This document shows, one piece after another, positions 20,743 through 27,499 of a stretch of 27,499 nucleotides of DNA. A model generated the notes under the pieces. The model was not told where the DNA came from, ran no database searches, and saw nothing but the letters and a program-made list of their open reading frames with translations. Made by a program: the position numbers and the translations under genes. Origin of the DNA: a virus; IMG/VR virus record IMGVR_UViG_3300044712_000654, positions 1 through 27,499 of that record. One strand, given 5' to 3'. Every line of letters starts with the position of its first letter. Within the stretch, counting starts at the first letter, position 1.

Positions 20743-21309
20743 ATGAAACGCGAAGATTTGACCAAGATCGATTTCACCAAGCCAGACGAAGCCATTGACG
20801 CAATTATGACTCTGTATGGTAAGAGCGTCACAAAACTTCAAACCGATTTGCAGACGGCACAGACCGAGGCGCAGACAGCCAAGGACCAACTTACTGAAGC
20901 TAATAAGCAAATCGGCGCGTTCAAGGGCATGAAGCCCGAGGACGTTGACCGGACTATTGGCGAATGGAAAACCAAAGCCGAGCAAGCACAGAAAGACGCC
21001 GCTGACCAGATCGCCGCTCTGAAGTTTGATGTTGCCCTGAAGGATGCTCTGAAAGAGTACAAGGTCAAAGACCCTGCCGACGTTATCCCCCACTTAAAGC
21101 GCGATGCGTTGAAATTGGGCGATGATGGCAAGTTTATCGGCCTGAAAGAGCAAGTCGATCCACTCAAAACCGCAAAAGATTATCTGTTTGTACCCGACAA
21201 GGAAGACCCCAAGATTGTTCTTGGGGGAAATAACAAATCCGTCTTATCTGACGCGGTAGTCAATGCGGCGCGTACCGCTGCCGGGCTACCCGTTGCACAA
21301 GGAAAATAA
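20743..21309 (+). CDS. Capsid scaffolding protein, GP20-like
   Basis: 188 residues, highly charged and helical, with a central coiled coil (LQTDLQTAQTEAQTAKDQLT, then KAEQAQKDAADQIAALKFDV) and a C-terminal part PADVIPHLKRDALKLGDDGK. This is the layout of phage minor structural protein GP20 / scaffold, always found just before the major capsid gene, which is the case here. It would guide prohead assembly and then leave. ATG 20743 has AAAGGACAG upstream. Confidence 0.8.
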   Translation: MKREDLTKIDFTKPDEAIDAIMTLYGKSVTKLQTDLQTAQTEAQTAKDQLTEANKQIGAFKGMKPEDVDRTIGEWKTKAEQAQKDAADQIAALKFDVALKDALKEYKVKDPADVIPHLKRDALKLGDDGKFIGLKEQVDPLKTAKDYLFVPDKEDPKIVLGGNNKSVLSDAVVNAARTAAGLPVAQGK

Positions 21310-21312
21310 ACC

Positions 21313-22203
21313 ATGTCTCAGACTTTTCAGTACGCTTCAAAGTTCCTGCCCATTCTGGATGAGATTTACAAACTCTCTTCCGTGACTGCCCGCCTGGATA
21401 CCGCCAATCGCCAGCTTGCGAACTTCGCTGGTACGCCTGTGGTTGAAATCTACAAGAGCACGATGGGCGGCCTGGGCGATATGACCCGTGGCGGCGATTA
21501 TCCCAAAGGTGAAATTGTCGGCCAATGGGAACTGCTCACCCTGGCTACTCACCGCGCCCGCCAGTTCGAAGTTGCCCGCATGGACGATAACGAAACACTC
21601 GGCATGGCTTTCGGCCTGACCGCTGGCGAGTTCATGCGCACCAAGGTTATTCCCGAACTGGATGCCTATCGCTTTGCGAAGTATGCCAGCAAGGGCAGCA
21701 TTGGCACGGTCGCAGGCGCTACCCTGTCCAGCTCAACTGTTTTGGCCGCATGGGACGCCGCGAAGGCTGCTATCCGCGCCGCTGAAGTTGATCTTAGTTC
21801 TTGCGTTTTGTTCGTCTCTGACACCGTTCAGGGCTACATCGAAGCCGCCGTTACCCGTATGCTGGGCAACGAAAACAGCGTCAACCGCTCTGTGACTGTC
21901 CTTGACGGCGTGCCCGTTGTGATGGTCCCACAGACGCGCTTCTACACCGCGATTGACTTGGAAGCAGGCGCTACTCCCTCGGCTACTGGTGGTTTCTCCA
22001 AGAGCGCTGGTGGAAAAGACATCAACTTCATGTTGGTTGATCCGAAGGCCGTTGTACAGGTCAAGAAGCACGAACTGCCCAAGATTTTTAGCCCCGACGA
22101 AAATCAGGATGCTGACAACTGGATTTTTGACTATGACATCTATCACGATGCCTTTGTTCTTGACAACAAAGTCGGCGGCATTTACCTGCATAAGAAAGCA
22201 TAG
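21313..22203 (+). CDS. Major capsid protein (HK97-fold type)
   Basis: 296 residues, soluble alpha/beta, no membrane segment: ASKFLPILDEIYKLSSVTAR at the start, GDMTRGGDYPKGEIVGQWEL, FEVARMDDNETLGMAFGLTA, VPVVMVPQTRFYTAIDLEAG, and a C-terminal YDIYHDAFVLDNKVGGIYLH. The pattern (N-terminal E/K-rich arm, DVY-like P-domain ending, position after scaffold) fits an HK97-fold capsid of phages with Gp20-type scaffolds. AAGGAAAAT precedes ATG 21313. Codons are notably uniform, consistent with high expression. Confidence 0.8.
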   Translation: MSQTFQYASKFLPILDEIYKLSSVTARLDTANRQLANFAGTPVVEIYKSTMGGLGDMTRGGDYPKGEIVGQWELLTLATHRARQFEVARMDDNETLGMAFGLTAGEFMRTKVIPELDAYRFAKYASKGSIGTVAGATLSSSTVLAAWDAAKAAIRAAEVDLSSCVLFVSDTVQGYIEAAVTRMLGNENSVNRSVTVLDGVPVVMVPQTRFYTAIDLEAGATPSATGGFSKSAGGKDINFMLVDPKAVVQVKKHELPKIFSPDENQDADNWIFDYDIYHDAFVLDNKVGGIYLHKKA

Positions 22204-22211
22204 GCGATCCT

Positions 22212-22376
22212 ATGAAACTGTATCTTGATGGGATCACTCGCAACACCATCAGCCCTGTGCTGATTGCTGAATTGAAGAAAGCGGGCTATGTTGAAGTCAA
22301 GGAAGAAGAAAAGCCCGCCGAAGAAATCAAGGAAAACGGGGAAGTTTTGTCTTCCCCGAAGGCAGGTAAAAAATGA
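22212..22376 (+). CDS. Small acidic protein after the capsid gene, 54 residues
   Basis: ATG 22212 to TGA 22374-22376, with GGCGATCC upstream. MKLYLDGITRNTISPVLIAE then a Lys/Glu-rich tail (KKAGYVEVKEEEKPAEEIKE). Short proteins like this after the capsid gene often carry a LysM-like or Rho-termination-factor-like mini-domain and act as head accessory proteins; the pattern LIAELKKAGY fits loosely. A perfect hairpin CGGGGAAG (22337-22344) / CTTCCCCG (22351-22358) lies in its 3' end, just before the next start. Confidence 0.6.
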   Translation: MKLYLDGITRNTISPVLIAELKKAGYVEVKEEEKPAEEIKENGEVLSSPKAGKK

Positions 22377-23314
22377 TTGACTGGATTTTGAAACTGTTCA
22401 AGTATCTTGCTAACCTGTTCCTGTTGCCCGCCCCGGCGCTGTATGTCGATACGGTCAACGGCGCAGCGACCAACAACGGTACATCCTGGGACGATGCTTT
22501 CTCCACAATGACGCTCGCCCTGGCGGCCGTCCAGACCGGCGGGAAGATTTATTTTCGCGGTGATGTGCGGGAACAATGCGTAGGGAGCAATCTCAAATTT
22601 GATGTGACTATCGAGGGCGTAGGCTCTCTTCATCATGCCGATGTGCCCGCCGCCGGTTATCATCCCGGCGCGGCTGCATGGCGCTCGCCCGCATCCCCAA
22701 CCGCCGCAACCCCGCTCTTGAACATCAAGGGGCGCGGTTGGAAACTTATCAATATTATGTTTGATGCCCCTGCCGATGCTGCTGCTGTGCGGCTGACCCG
22801 TAACAGCTCCGAAGGCACGGCAGAGCATGACGCCTCGCACGCTTCGATAATTGGTTGTGATTTCCGCTCTGGCCTGTACGGTATCGAGAATTATGACGGC
22901 TGCTTCAATATCACCATCAAAGATTGTGTTTTTGAGACTTTTGATGCCACTACCGGAGCCGCCGCGATTATGACAAACACCAACACCGGTGTAGCAGCCG
23001 CGCGGCGCTGGCGCATCCTGGATAACTTTTTCCAGCCGGACAGCACCACCGAAGGCAACGAGCGTCATATCGTTATTGGTTTGGTTGGTTCGCTCATCAA
23101 GAACAACGTTTTCGGGCGCGTCAAGGGTACGGGGTTGTACATCGACCTGACCGGCGGCGCTGATAACGTTGTGACCGGCAATGTCATGGACGGCGATTAC
23201 ACCACCGCTGATTATGTGGCCGGTACTCGTGACATCTGGTACGGCAACCGCTGCAAAGTGACCGCCACGACCGCCCCGGATGGCGTCTCGCTGGTCGTTC
23301 CTGCCGCTCCGTAA
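22373..23314 (+). CDS. Parallel beta-helix (pectate-lyase-fold) protein, 313 residues
   Basis: From about residue 24 the sequence has right-handed beta-helix rungs: YVDTVNGAATNNGTSWDDAF (the usual entry of such proteins), ASIIGCDFRSGLYGIENYDG, ITIKDCVFETF, WRILDNFFQPD, HIVIGLVGSLIKNNVFGRVK, NVVTGNVMDGDY. The first 22 residues form a hydrophobic helix (MIDWILKLFKYLANLFLLPA) that could anchor it to the particle. Such folds are typical of tail spikes or polysaccharide-binding or degrading proteins; here it lies between capsid and connector genes. ATG 22373 overlaps the preceding stop. Confidence 0.7.
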   Translation: MIDWILKLFKYLANLFLLPAPALYVDTVNGAATNNGTSWDDAFSTMTLALAAVQTGGKIYFRGDVREQCVGSNLKFDVTIEGVGSLHHADVPAAGYHPGAAAWRSPASPTAATPLLNIKGRGWKLINIMFDAPADAAAVRLTRNSSEGTAEHDASHASIIGCDFRSGLYGIENYDGCFNITIKDCVFETFDATTGAAAIMTNTNTGVAAARRWRILDNFFQPDSTTEGNERHIVIGLVGSLIKNNVFGRVKGTGLYIDLTGGADNVVTGNVMDGDYTTADYVAGTRDIWYGNRCKVTATTAPDGVSLVVPAAP

Positions 23315-23331
23315 GAATAAAGGCCGAGACT

Positions 23332-23739
23332 ATGACAACTGCTTATGTGACGTACACCTATTACACTACAACGTATCTGGGAACCGCCATAGCCTCGGCC
23401 GATTTCGCACGTCTCGCTTTGCGTGCTTCGGCGTCCATCAATAGCATGACATTCGGCAGAGCAGCAGATGAAACCGATCTGACCATTATTGACAATATCA
23501 AAATGGCTTGCTGCGCAGTAGCCGAAGAAATCCAACGGCAGGAAGCCAGCCCTGACGATGCAATCCAATCGGAGAGCATCGGCGCTAACAGTGTGACCTA
23601 CGCGGCAACATCGTCAAAGCTACTGACCAACGAAGCCAAGCGTGAAAAGGCCGCGAAAGAATATCTCGGCAATACTGGCTTAATGTTCAAGGGTTTTGCT
23701 TCGGGCGAATACTCAGGGGCCGTCGATGCGGACGAATAG
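23332..23739 (+). CDS. Head-tail connector (adaptor) protein, 135 residues
   Basis: Helical protein: SADFARLALRASASINSMTF, DLTIIDNIKMACCAVAEEIQ, then a region with KLLTNEAKREKAAKEYLG and ATSSKLLTNEAK. Helical proteins of about 110-140 residues at this place are the gp6/gp15-like adaptors that bind under the portal. AAAGGCC precedes ATG 23332. It overlaps the next gene by 14 bases. Assigned by size, predicted fold and order. Confidence 0.65.
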   Translation: MTTAYVTYTYYTTTYLGTAIASADFARLALRASASINSMTFGRAADETDLTIIDNIKMACCAVAEEIQRQEASPDDAIQSESIGANSVTYAATSSKLLTNEAKREKAAKEYLGNTGLMFKGFASGEYSGAVDADE

Positions 23740-24136
23740 CGATTTGACCATCTATAACAAATACATCGTGGCTGGTGCCGAAACGTGGCAACGGACACAA
23801 ATAAGCGCCGTCGCCTGGGAATGGCGCAAAGCGGCAAACGTAATTGCTTCAGGTGGTCAAATCTCGGCAGACAGCGCGCGCGTTTTTATTCCATACGCCA
23901 GGGGGACGAATTACACCGCCCCTAAAGCATGGCAGGCGTTAGTCACCAAGACGGGGAAGTGGACGCTGCAAATTGGGGACGTGATCGTTAAGGGGCTGGT
24001 GACTGATGCCATCGGCCCCGCTTTCACAATCTCGGCACTCAAGGCCAAGTACGATGATGTGCTGGTTATCTCTTCGGTTGATCCAATGCTAAGCGGCTCT
24101 CAATCCATGTGGCATTGGCAGATTGGAGCGAAATGA
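23726..24136 (+). CDS. Probable head-closure or minor capsid protein (DUF6751-like)
   Basis: 136 residues from ATG 23726 (AGGGG upstream). Beta-rich with DLTIYNKYIVAGAETWQRTQ, ISADSARVFIPYARGTNYTA, GKWTLQIGDVIVKGLVTDAI. I associate the LTIYNKY...GDxIVKG pattern with DUF6751-like phage proteins and head-completion proteins. In the order adaptor / this / tail-completion it most likely closes the connector. It ends in ATGA overlap with the next gene. Confidence 0.65.
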   Translation: MRTNSDLTIYNKYIVAGAETWQRTQISAVAWEWRKAANVIASGGQISADSARVFIPYARGTNYTAPKAWQALVTKTGKWTLQIGDVIVKGLVTDAIGPAFTISALKAKYDDVLVISSVDPMLSGSQSMWHWQIGAK

Positions 24137-24531
24137 GCGGCCCTATCATCGAAACACCGCGCGGAAAAGTTATCCTGAACGAAGCAGGCACAAAGGCCGA
24201 ACTAGTTTGGAATACAGGCTTTGGGCAGAAATGGCAAGGACAATATACCGATGCTCAGAAGTTTGTAGATAGCGAAGTCCTACGCCTTTGTGAACCATAC
24301 ACCCCACTTTTGACGGGTACGCTTATCAAAACAGGCATACTCGGCACGGAAATCGGTAGCGGGCTTGTGCAATGGATAGCCCCCTATGCAAGATACCAAT
24401 ACTACGGCAAACGCAAGCCGGGCAGCCAAACAGGGCCACTTCGCGGCCCGCAATGGTTCGCCAGAATGAAAGCTGTCAGCGGCAAGACGATTATTGACGG
24501 CGCGGCCAAAATCGCAGGACGTGGTAAATGA
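24133..24531 (+). CDS. Minor capsid/tail-completion protein (Minor_capsid_2-like)
   Basis: 132 residues. Hallmark FVDSEVLRLCEPYTPLLTGT, then GSGLVQWIAPYARYQYYGK and a C-terminal RGPQWFARMKA followed by a helix. This matches the Minor_capsid_2 / gp10-like pattern (VxxxxxxYVPxxTGxL...Y.PYA.YQYYG...P.WFxxM). It joins the tail to the head. ATG 24133 overlaps the previous stop, and the stop overlaps the next start by ATGA. Confidence 0.8.
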   Translation: MSGPIIETPRGKVILNEAGTKAELVWNTGFGQKWQGQYTDAQKFVDSEVLRLCEPYTPLLTGTLIKTGILGTEIGSGLVQWIAPYARYQYYGKRKPGSQTGPLRGPQWFARMKAVSGKTIIDGAAKIAGRGK

Positions 24532-24959
24532 CCACAACTATCTTAGCGGCGCTAAATACCTACATCAAAACCTATCCTGCTATTGGTTCAAGCGGCGTGG
24601 TTATGGTGGATTATCTGAGCGGAAACCCCAACGAATTTGCTATCTCCCCGCAGCCGGGCAATAAGATCGTAGAGAAATTCATTGACGGCGGTAGCACTCG
24701 TGAGTTTCCGTTCGCGTTTCAGATGATGGCTTATACCGCCGACGAAGCAACGCGCCTGGCGAACAGCGGATTTTATGAAGCGCTTTCGGATTGGTTTGAG
24801 AGCCAGACCGAAGCGGGAATCTTGCCGACACTGAACGCAAACCAAACCCCGCTAACCATCGAAGCTATAAGCCAACCTTTCTTATTTCAGCAAGGCGAAT
24901 CGGAGATAGCCATTTATCAGATGACCTGCAAACTAACCTACGAACAGGCCAAGCCATGA
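24528..24959 (+). CDS. Tail terminator/minor capsid protein (Minor_capsid_3-like)
   Basis: 143 residues with FAISPQPGNKIVEKFIDGGS, REFPFAFQMMAYTADEATRL, FYEALSDWFESQTEAGILPT and an ending YQMTCKLTYEQ. The arrangement matches Minor_capsid_3 proteins of Gram-positive phages, which cap the tail tube and fix its length. Starts and ends in ATGA overlaps, between the tail-completion gene and the glycosyltransferase. Confidence 0.8.
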   Translation: MTTTILAALNTYIKTYPAIGSSGVVMVDYLSGNPNEFAISPQPGNKIVEKFIDGGSTREFPFAFQMMAYTADEATRLANSGFYEALSDWFESQTEAGILPTLNANQTPLTIEAISQPFLFQQGESEIAIYQMTCKLTYEQAKP

Positions 24960-25693
24960 AAATCACTCTCTGGATGCCTTGCGCTGACAGTTCTGCCCGC
25001 TGGCCCGTCATCAATTCCGTATGGAATTTGGAGACACCGGATAATATCAAGCTTCGGCTCGTGCGGAGCAATGCAAACAATCCTAAATATTCATGGAACA
25101 AAGTCGTAAAAGACTTTCTTGATACCACAACCGATGATTGGCTTTTATCGTGGCACTCCGATGTAGTCGGCGCTCCGCAAACACTCGCGCGCCTTTTGTC
25201 CTGGGATCAGCCGCTTATCTCTGCGTTGATATTCATGCGCACAAGTCCAGTAATGCCGCACATCTGGCGGCATTATGACGAAACACCTAACGCCTACTCT
25301 CAACGCATCCGAGACACCCGTAAATGGTTCTACGCTCATCCTGAGTTTGGGAAGGAGTTTGGACCGTTTGTGATGGACCCCCGACCGGGTGACGCGCTTG
25401 TGCCTGCCGATTTCACATCCACGAGTTGTATGCTCATCCATAGGGATGTATTACAGGCCATGCGTCAGGAAGTTAATGACGTTTGGTTTAGATGGGATGA
25501 TGACTATAACGGCGGCGGGGAAGACAGGAACTTTTGCCAGAACGCGGCGAAAGCGGGCTTTACAACCTTCGTGGACCGCTCGTGCGTGGTTGGCCATCTG
25601 GCTGGCGATATTCCCACAAGCTCGGCTGATTTCCTGGTGTGGGATTCTGTTTCAAACGTTCTGGGGGCTGAACCCCACGAAATAATCAGATAG
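24956..25693 (+). CDS. Glycosyltransferase-like protein (GT-A fold) inside the tail module
   Basis: 245 residues resembling GT2-type enzymes: MKITLWMPCADSSARWPVIN, WLLSWHSDVVGAPQTLARLL (S-D-V in the place of the DxD metal/nucleotide-sugar motif), FTSTSCMLIHRDVLQAM, and the acceptor-side motif DDDYNGGGEDRNFCQNAAKA followed by GFTTFVDRSCVVGHL, all near residues 140-215. It would transfer a sugar from an activated donor, perhaps onto a virion protein or the cell surface. It lies between tail terminator and tail tube genes, an odd place. ATG 24956 overlaps the preceding stop. Confidence 0.7.
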   Translation: MKITLWMPCADSSARWPVINSVWNLETPDNIKLRLVRSNANNPKYSWNKVVKDFLDTTTDDWLLSWHSDVVGAPQTLARLLSWDQPLISALIFMRTSPVMPHIWRHYDETPNAYSQRIRDTRKWFYAHPEFGKEFGPFVMDPRPGDALVPADFTSTSCMLIHRDVLQAMRQEVNDVWFRWDDDYNGGGEDRNFCQNAAKAGFTTFVDRSCVVGHLAGDIPTSSADFLVWDSVSNVLGAEPHEIIR

Positions 25694-25703
25694 GAGTAAC
25701 AAA

Positions 25704-26183
25704 ATGACCGGAACAAAAATCAAGCGCTCTCAGATTGCGACCTTCGTCAATGTGTCCAGCACCACCGGCGCTGTGTATAAACTGCTGGGCTTGGGTGTCA
25801 CTACTGGCAAAGTCAATATGAACCCAAAAACCACCGAAGAGACATACATCGACCAAGACACGGCTAATATCAGCATTGATAGCTACGCCCCGACCATGCC
25901 GGTCGAAATGACCGCCCATAACGGCGATGATGTCTTTGAGTTCATTGACACGCTGCGCAAAAATCGCGCCGTGCTGGATGATGCCGAGACAGACATCGTA
26001 GAAGTCGATTTGTACGAAACTTCGGCGAGTGGCTCATACCCTGCCCGCAAACAGAATGTCTCAATCCAAATTGATGATTGGGGCGGCGACGGCGGTACCC
26101 CCGCAAAGATCAACTTCACATTCAACTATATGGGCAACGCCACAAGCGGCTCGTACAACGTTTCTAGCGGCCTGTTTGCATAA
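25704..26183 (+). CDS. Major tail tube protein
   Basis: 159 residues: beta-rich protein with KIKRSQIATFVNVSSTTGAV, VNMNPKTTEETYIDQDTANI, TMPVEMTAHNGDDVFEFIDT, LYETSASGSYPARKQNVSIQ and AKINFTFNYMGNATSGSYNV. The order (turn-rich N terminus, E-x2-YI-D loop, IDDWGGDGGTPAKI end) is typical for siphophage tail tube proteins. TAGGAGTAAC gives a strong ribosome binding site before ATG 25704. Hexamers of it form the tail tube. A 10-bp hairpin follows its stop. Confidence 0.8.
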   Translation: MTGTKIKRSQIATFVNVSSTTGAVYKLLGLGVTTGKVNMNPKTTEETYIDQDTANISIDSYAPTMPVEMTAHNGDDVFEFIDTLRKNRAVLDDAETDIVEVDLYETSASGSYPARKQNVSIQIDDWGGDGGTPAKINFTFNYMGNATSGSYNVSSGLFA

Positions 26184-26185
26184 AG

Positions 26186-26215
26186 ATTAGCCCGCTTAAA
26201 TACGGGCGGGCTAAT
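26186..26215 (+). promoter_or_regulatory. Intercistronic hairpin after the tail tube gene
   Basis: ATTAGCCCGC (26186-26195) and GCGGGCTAAT (26206-26215) form a perfect 10-bp stem with a 10-base loop, between the tube stop codon and the AAAGG before ATG 26229. There is no U-run, so mRNA processing, stability or lowered read-through to the chaperone genes is more likely than full termination. Confidence 0.6.
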
Positions 26216-26228
26216 AGAAAGGCTATTG

Positions 26229-26681
26229 ATGGATTCCATCAAGATCAGCACGGGCGAATACCGCATACCGGTCGAGCGTGACGGCTCTCGCGTAGGTGAG
26301 ATTGCGTTCAATCCGAGCGACGTGGTATTTGCAGAAAAGTTCTACCGCTTTTATGCCGAGCTCGAAAAGGCTCAGAAAGACTTCCAGGAACGCGGAGAAA
26401 AGTTAGACAAAAATACCGCCCTGGACGAGGTAGGCGTACCAATCAACATCAATGAGCGCCTTGAATATCTGCGCGATGTGAATAAGCTTTTCCGCTCGCA
26501 AATTGATGAGCTTTTCGGCGTGGGTACGTCGCAGATGGTGTTTGGCGATTATCTCAGCTACGATATGGATGTTTATATCCAATTCTTTGAAGGCGTATCG
26601 CCGCTCGTGCAAAAGACGCGCGCCGACAAAATCGCAGAGTACACCACGCCAGCCAGCGCAAAGCGCAATAAGAGAAAGTGA
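26229..26681 (+). CDS. Probable tail assembly chaperone, 150 residues
   Basis: Start at ATG 26229 with GAAAGG seven bases upstream; TTG 26226 is the only near alternative. SGEYRIPVERDGSRVGEIAF, then SDVVFAEKFYRFYAELEKAQ, LEYLRDVNKLFRSQIDELFG, and a basic C terminus (PASAKRNKRK). Proteins of this size between tail tube and tape measure act as gpG-like chaperones. The next gene begins in a GTGA overlap in the -1 frame relative to this one, as in chaperone pairs made by frameshifting, but I see no clear slippery heptamer. Confidence 0.7.
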   Translation: MDSIKISTGEYRIPVERDGSRVGEIAFNPSDVVFAEKFYRFYAELEKAQKDFQERGEKLDKNTALDEVGVPININERLEYLRDVNKLFRSQIDELFGVGTSQMVFGDYLSYDMDVYIQFFEGVSPLVQKTRADKIAEYTTPASAKRNKRK

Positions 26682-27244
26682 ACATTCTTGTTCAGTCCTT
26701 GCCCGAATCGCTCGAAGTGGACGGCGAACAATACCCGATCAATACAGACTATCGCGCCGCCCTGCGTGTGATTTTGGCCTTTGAAGATGACGCGCTGACA
26801 GGCTACGAAAAGCAGGTAATCTTATTTCGCAACCTGTACAAGAGAACGCCGTCCAACCTGCAAGCAGCGGCAGAGCGCGCAATGTGGTACCTGAACGGCG
26901 GCAAAGAAGCCGAGAGCGAACAGGACGCACCCCGCCTATACAGCTTCAGCAAAGACGCACAATTTATCTTTGCGGCTTTCAGGCAGACGCACGGTATAGA
27001 CTTACAAAAGGCCGAACTTCATTGGTGGGAGTTTCTAGCCCTGTTTATGGACCTGGGACAAGAGACAACCTTTAGCAATCTGATAGGACTGCGCAAGCGC
27101 GTCAAGAGCGGCGCGGCAACTAAGGAAGAACGGGCGGCAGCGCGCGAAATGGGCGACTTGTTCGATATACCCGAACCCGACACGCGCACACTTGACGAAA
27201 AGATACTTGAACAAGAGTTCCTGAAACTGGTAGGCGGTGGATAA
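26678..27244 (+). CDS. Gp15-like tail protein (Phage_Gp15 family)
   Basis: 188 residues beginning at GTG 26678 (GTGA overlap). INTDYRAALRVILAFEDDAL, WYLNGGKEAESEQDAPRLYS, FSKDAQFIFAAFRQTHGIDL, LHWWEFLALFMDLGQETTFS match the pattern of bacteriophage Gp15 proteins (Y..W..F..AF...YGIDL...ELHWW.F..L...L). They lie before the tape measure in phages of Gram-positive hosts and probably help tail assembly. The stop overlaps the next start by TAATG. Confidence 0.8.
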   Translation: MNILVQSLPESLEVDGEQYPINTDYRAALRVILAFEDDALTGYEKQVILFRNLYKRTPSNLQAAAERAMWYLNGGKEAESEQDAPRLYSFSKDAQFIFAAFRQTHGIDLQKAELHWWEFLALFMDLGQETTFSNLIGLRKRVKSGAATKEERAAAREMGDLFDIPEPDTRTLDEKILEQEFLKLVGGG

Positions 27245-27499
27245 TGGCAGACGGCGGCTACGATGGCAGCATACGCATAAATACGAAGATAGACCCAACC
27301 GGATTCAATAACGGTACACAGAAGATGACGGGCGGGCTAAATCGCGCAGTGAGCGCCGTCAAGAAATTTGGCTCTGACTTGCGGTTGTCTTTGGCGCGCG
27401 GCGCTACGGGGATTTTACAAATCCAGGAAAGCCTGGGCAAGGTCTTTAGCGCCGTCACCCAAGTTGGCAAAACTTTCGCTAAAGTGTTTGCAATCGGCG
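27244..27499 (+). CDS. Tape measure protein, N-terminal part (cut by the window end)
   Basis: ATG 27244 shares its first base with the stop of the preceding gene and the frame stays open to the end of the window (85 codons). MADGGYDGSIRINTKIDPTG, FNNGTQKMTGGLNRAVSAVK and FSAVTQVGKTFAKVFAIG form the usual start of siphophage tape measure proteins, G-x-I-R-I-N-T-K-I-D followed by amphipathic helix. The full protein would set tail length. Role supported by order after the Gp15-type gene. Confidence 0.75.
   Translation, partial: MADGGYDGSIRINTKIDPTGFNNGTQKMTGGLNRAVSAVKKFGSDLRLSLARGATGILQIQESLGKVFSAVTQVGKTFAKVFAIG

Noticed and set aside
20383-21093. Long - strand open frame (236 codons)
   Set aside because: It lies opposite the scaffold gene, the terminator hairpin and the small membrane ORF, has no ribosome binding site, and its product shows no family pattern. 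The + strand genes explain the region.
22286-23068. 260-codon - strand frame
   Set aside because: Opposite the beta-helix gene; no start signal or recognisable motif.
26640-26690. Programmed -1 frameshift joining the two tail chaperone genes
   Set aside because: The frames are in the right relation, but no XXXYYYZ slippery heptamer or downstream pseudoknot is visible, and the second gene has its own GTG start in a coupled overlap.

Overview
The window is a segment of a tailed double-stranded DNA bacteriophage, or of a prophage, with siphovirus-type gene content. All recognisable genes lie on the + strand. They are tightly packed, often with ATGA, GTGA or TAATG stop/start overlaps, and most are preceded by AAGGAG-like ribosome binding sites. 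The head and tail module (terminase, A118-type portal, Minor_capsid_2/3-like proteins, GP20-like scaffold, Gp15-like tail protein) resembles phages of Gram-positive bacteria. The host cannot be fixed from the sequence; a Chloroflexota or other uncultivated host is possible, but that is only an impression. No integrase, repressor, tRNA or CRISPR array was seen. No stretch over about 210 bases lacks a gene.

Layout. 1-4680: a truncated pentapeptide-repeat protein, then small early genes around a RecT-type annealing protein, several of them tiny Cys-rich zinc-ribbon proteins. 4705-8149: a promoter with a structured leader, then the replication block: a zinc-finger protein, a VapE-type P-loop protein, a 207-base intergenic region with inverted 9-mer iterons (candidate origin), a primase-polymerase, another Cys-rich protein and an HNH nuclease. 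8157-10906: a consensus promoter and a leader with mutually exclusive helices, ahead of a 763-residue SNF2-like helicase/N4-N6 DNA methyltransferase fusion and a zinc-finger protein. 10921-13080: a terminator-like hairpin, a TATAAT box, and a run of small membrane proteins (lipoprotein, holin- and spanin-like candidates, microproteins) with an 83-nt branched RNA element between two of them.

13073-27499: a two-domain LamG-like protein; a fused small/large terminase; portal; minor capsid protein; small membrane proteins; a promoter and hairpin-rich leader; scaffold; major capsid; a beta-helix protein lodged in the head module; connector and tail-completion proteins; a glycosyltransferase lodged in the tail module; tail tube; tail assembly chaperones; and the beginning of a tape measure protein cut by the window edge.

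How it works together. Four TATAAT boxes head the main blocks (4727, 8179, 11023, 20384); three of them have a -35 hexamer at exactly 16 bp. The three 16-bp-spaced promoters are followed, before the first large gene of the block, by a hairpin ending in a U-run, two of them with a competing upstream helix. This suggests that replication, modification and capsid blocks may each be gated by transcription attenuation or antitermination. That idea, and the iteron-flanked dyad between the two replication genes, are the most interesting signals here.
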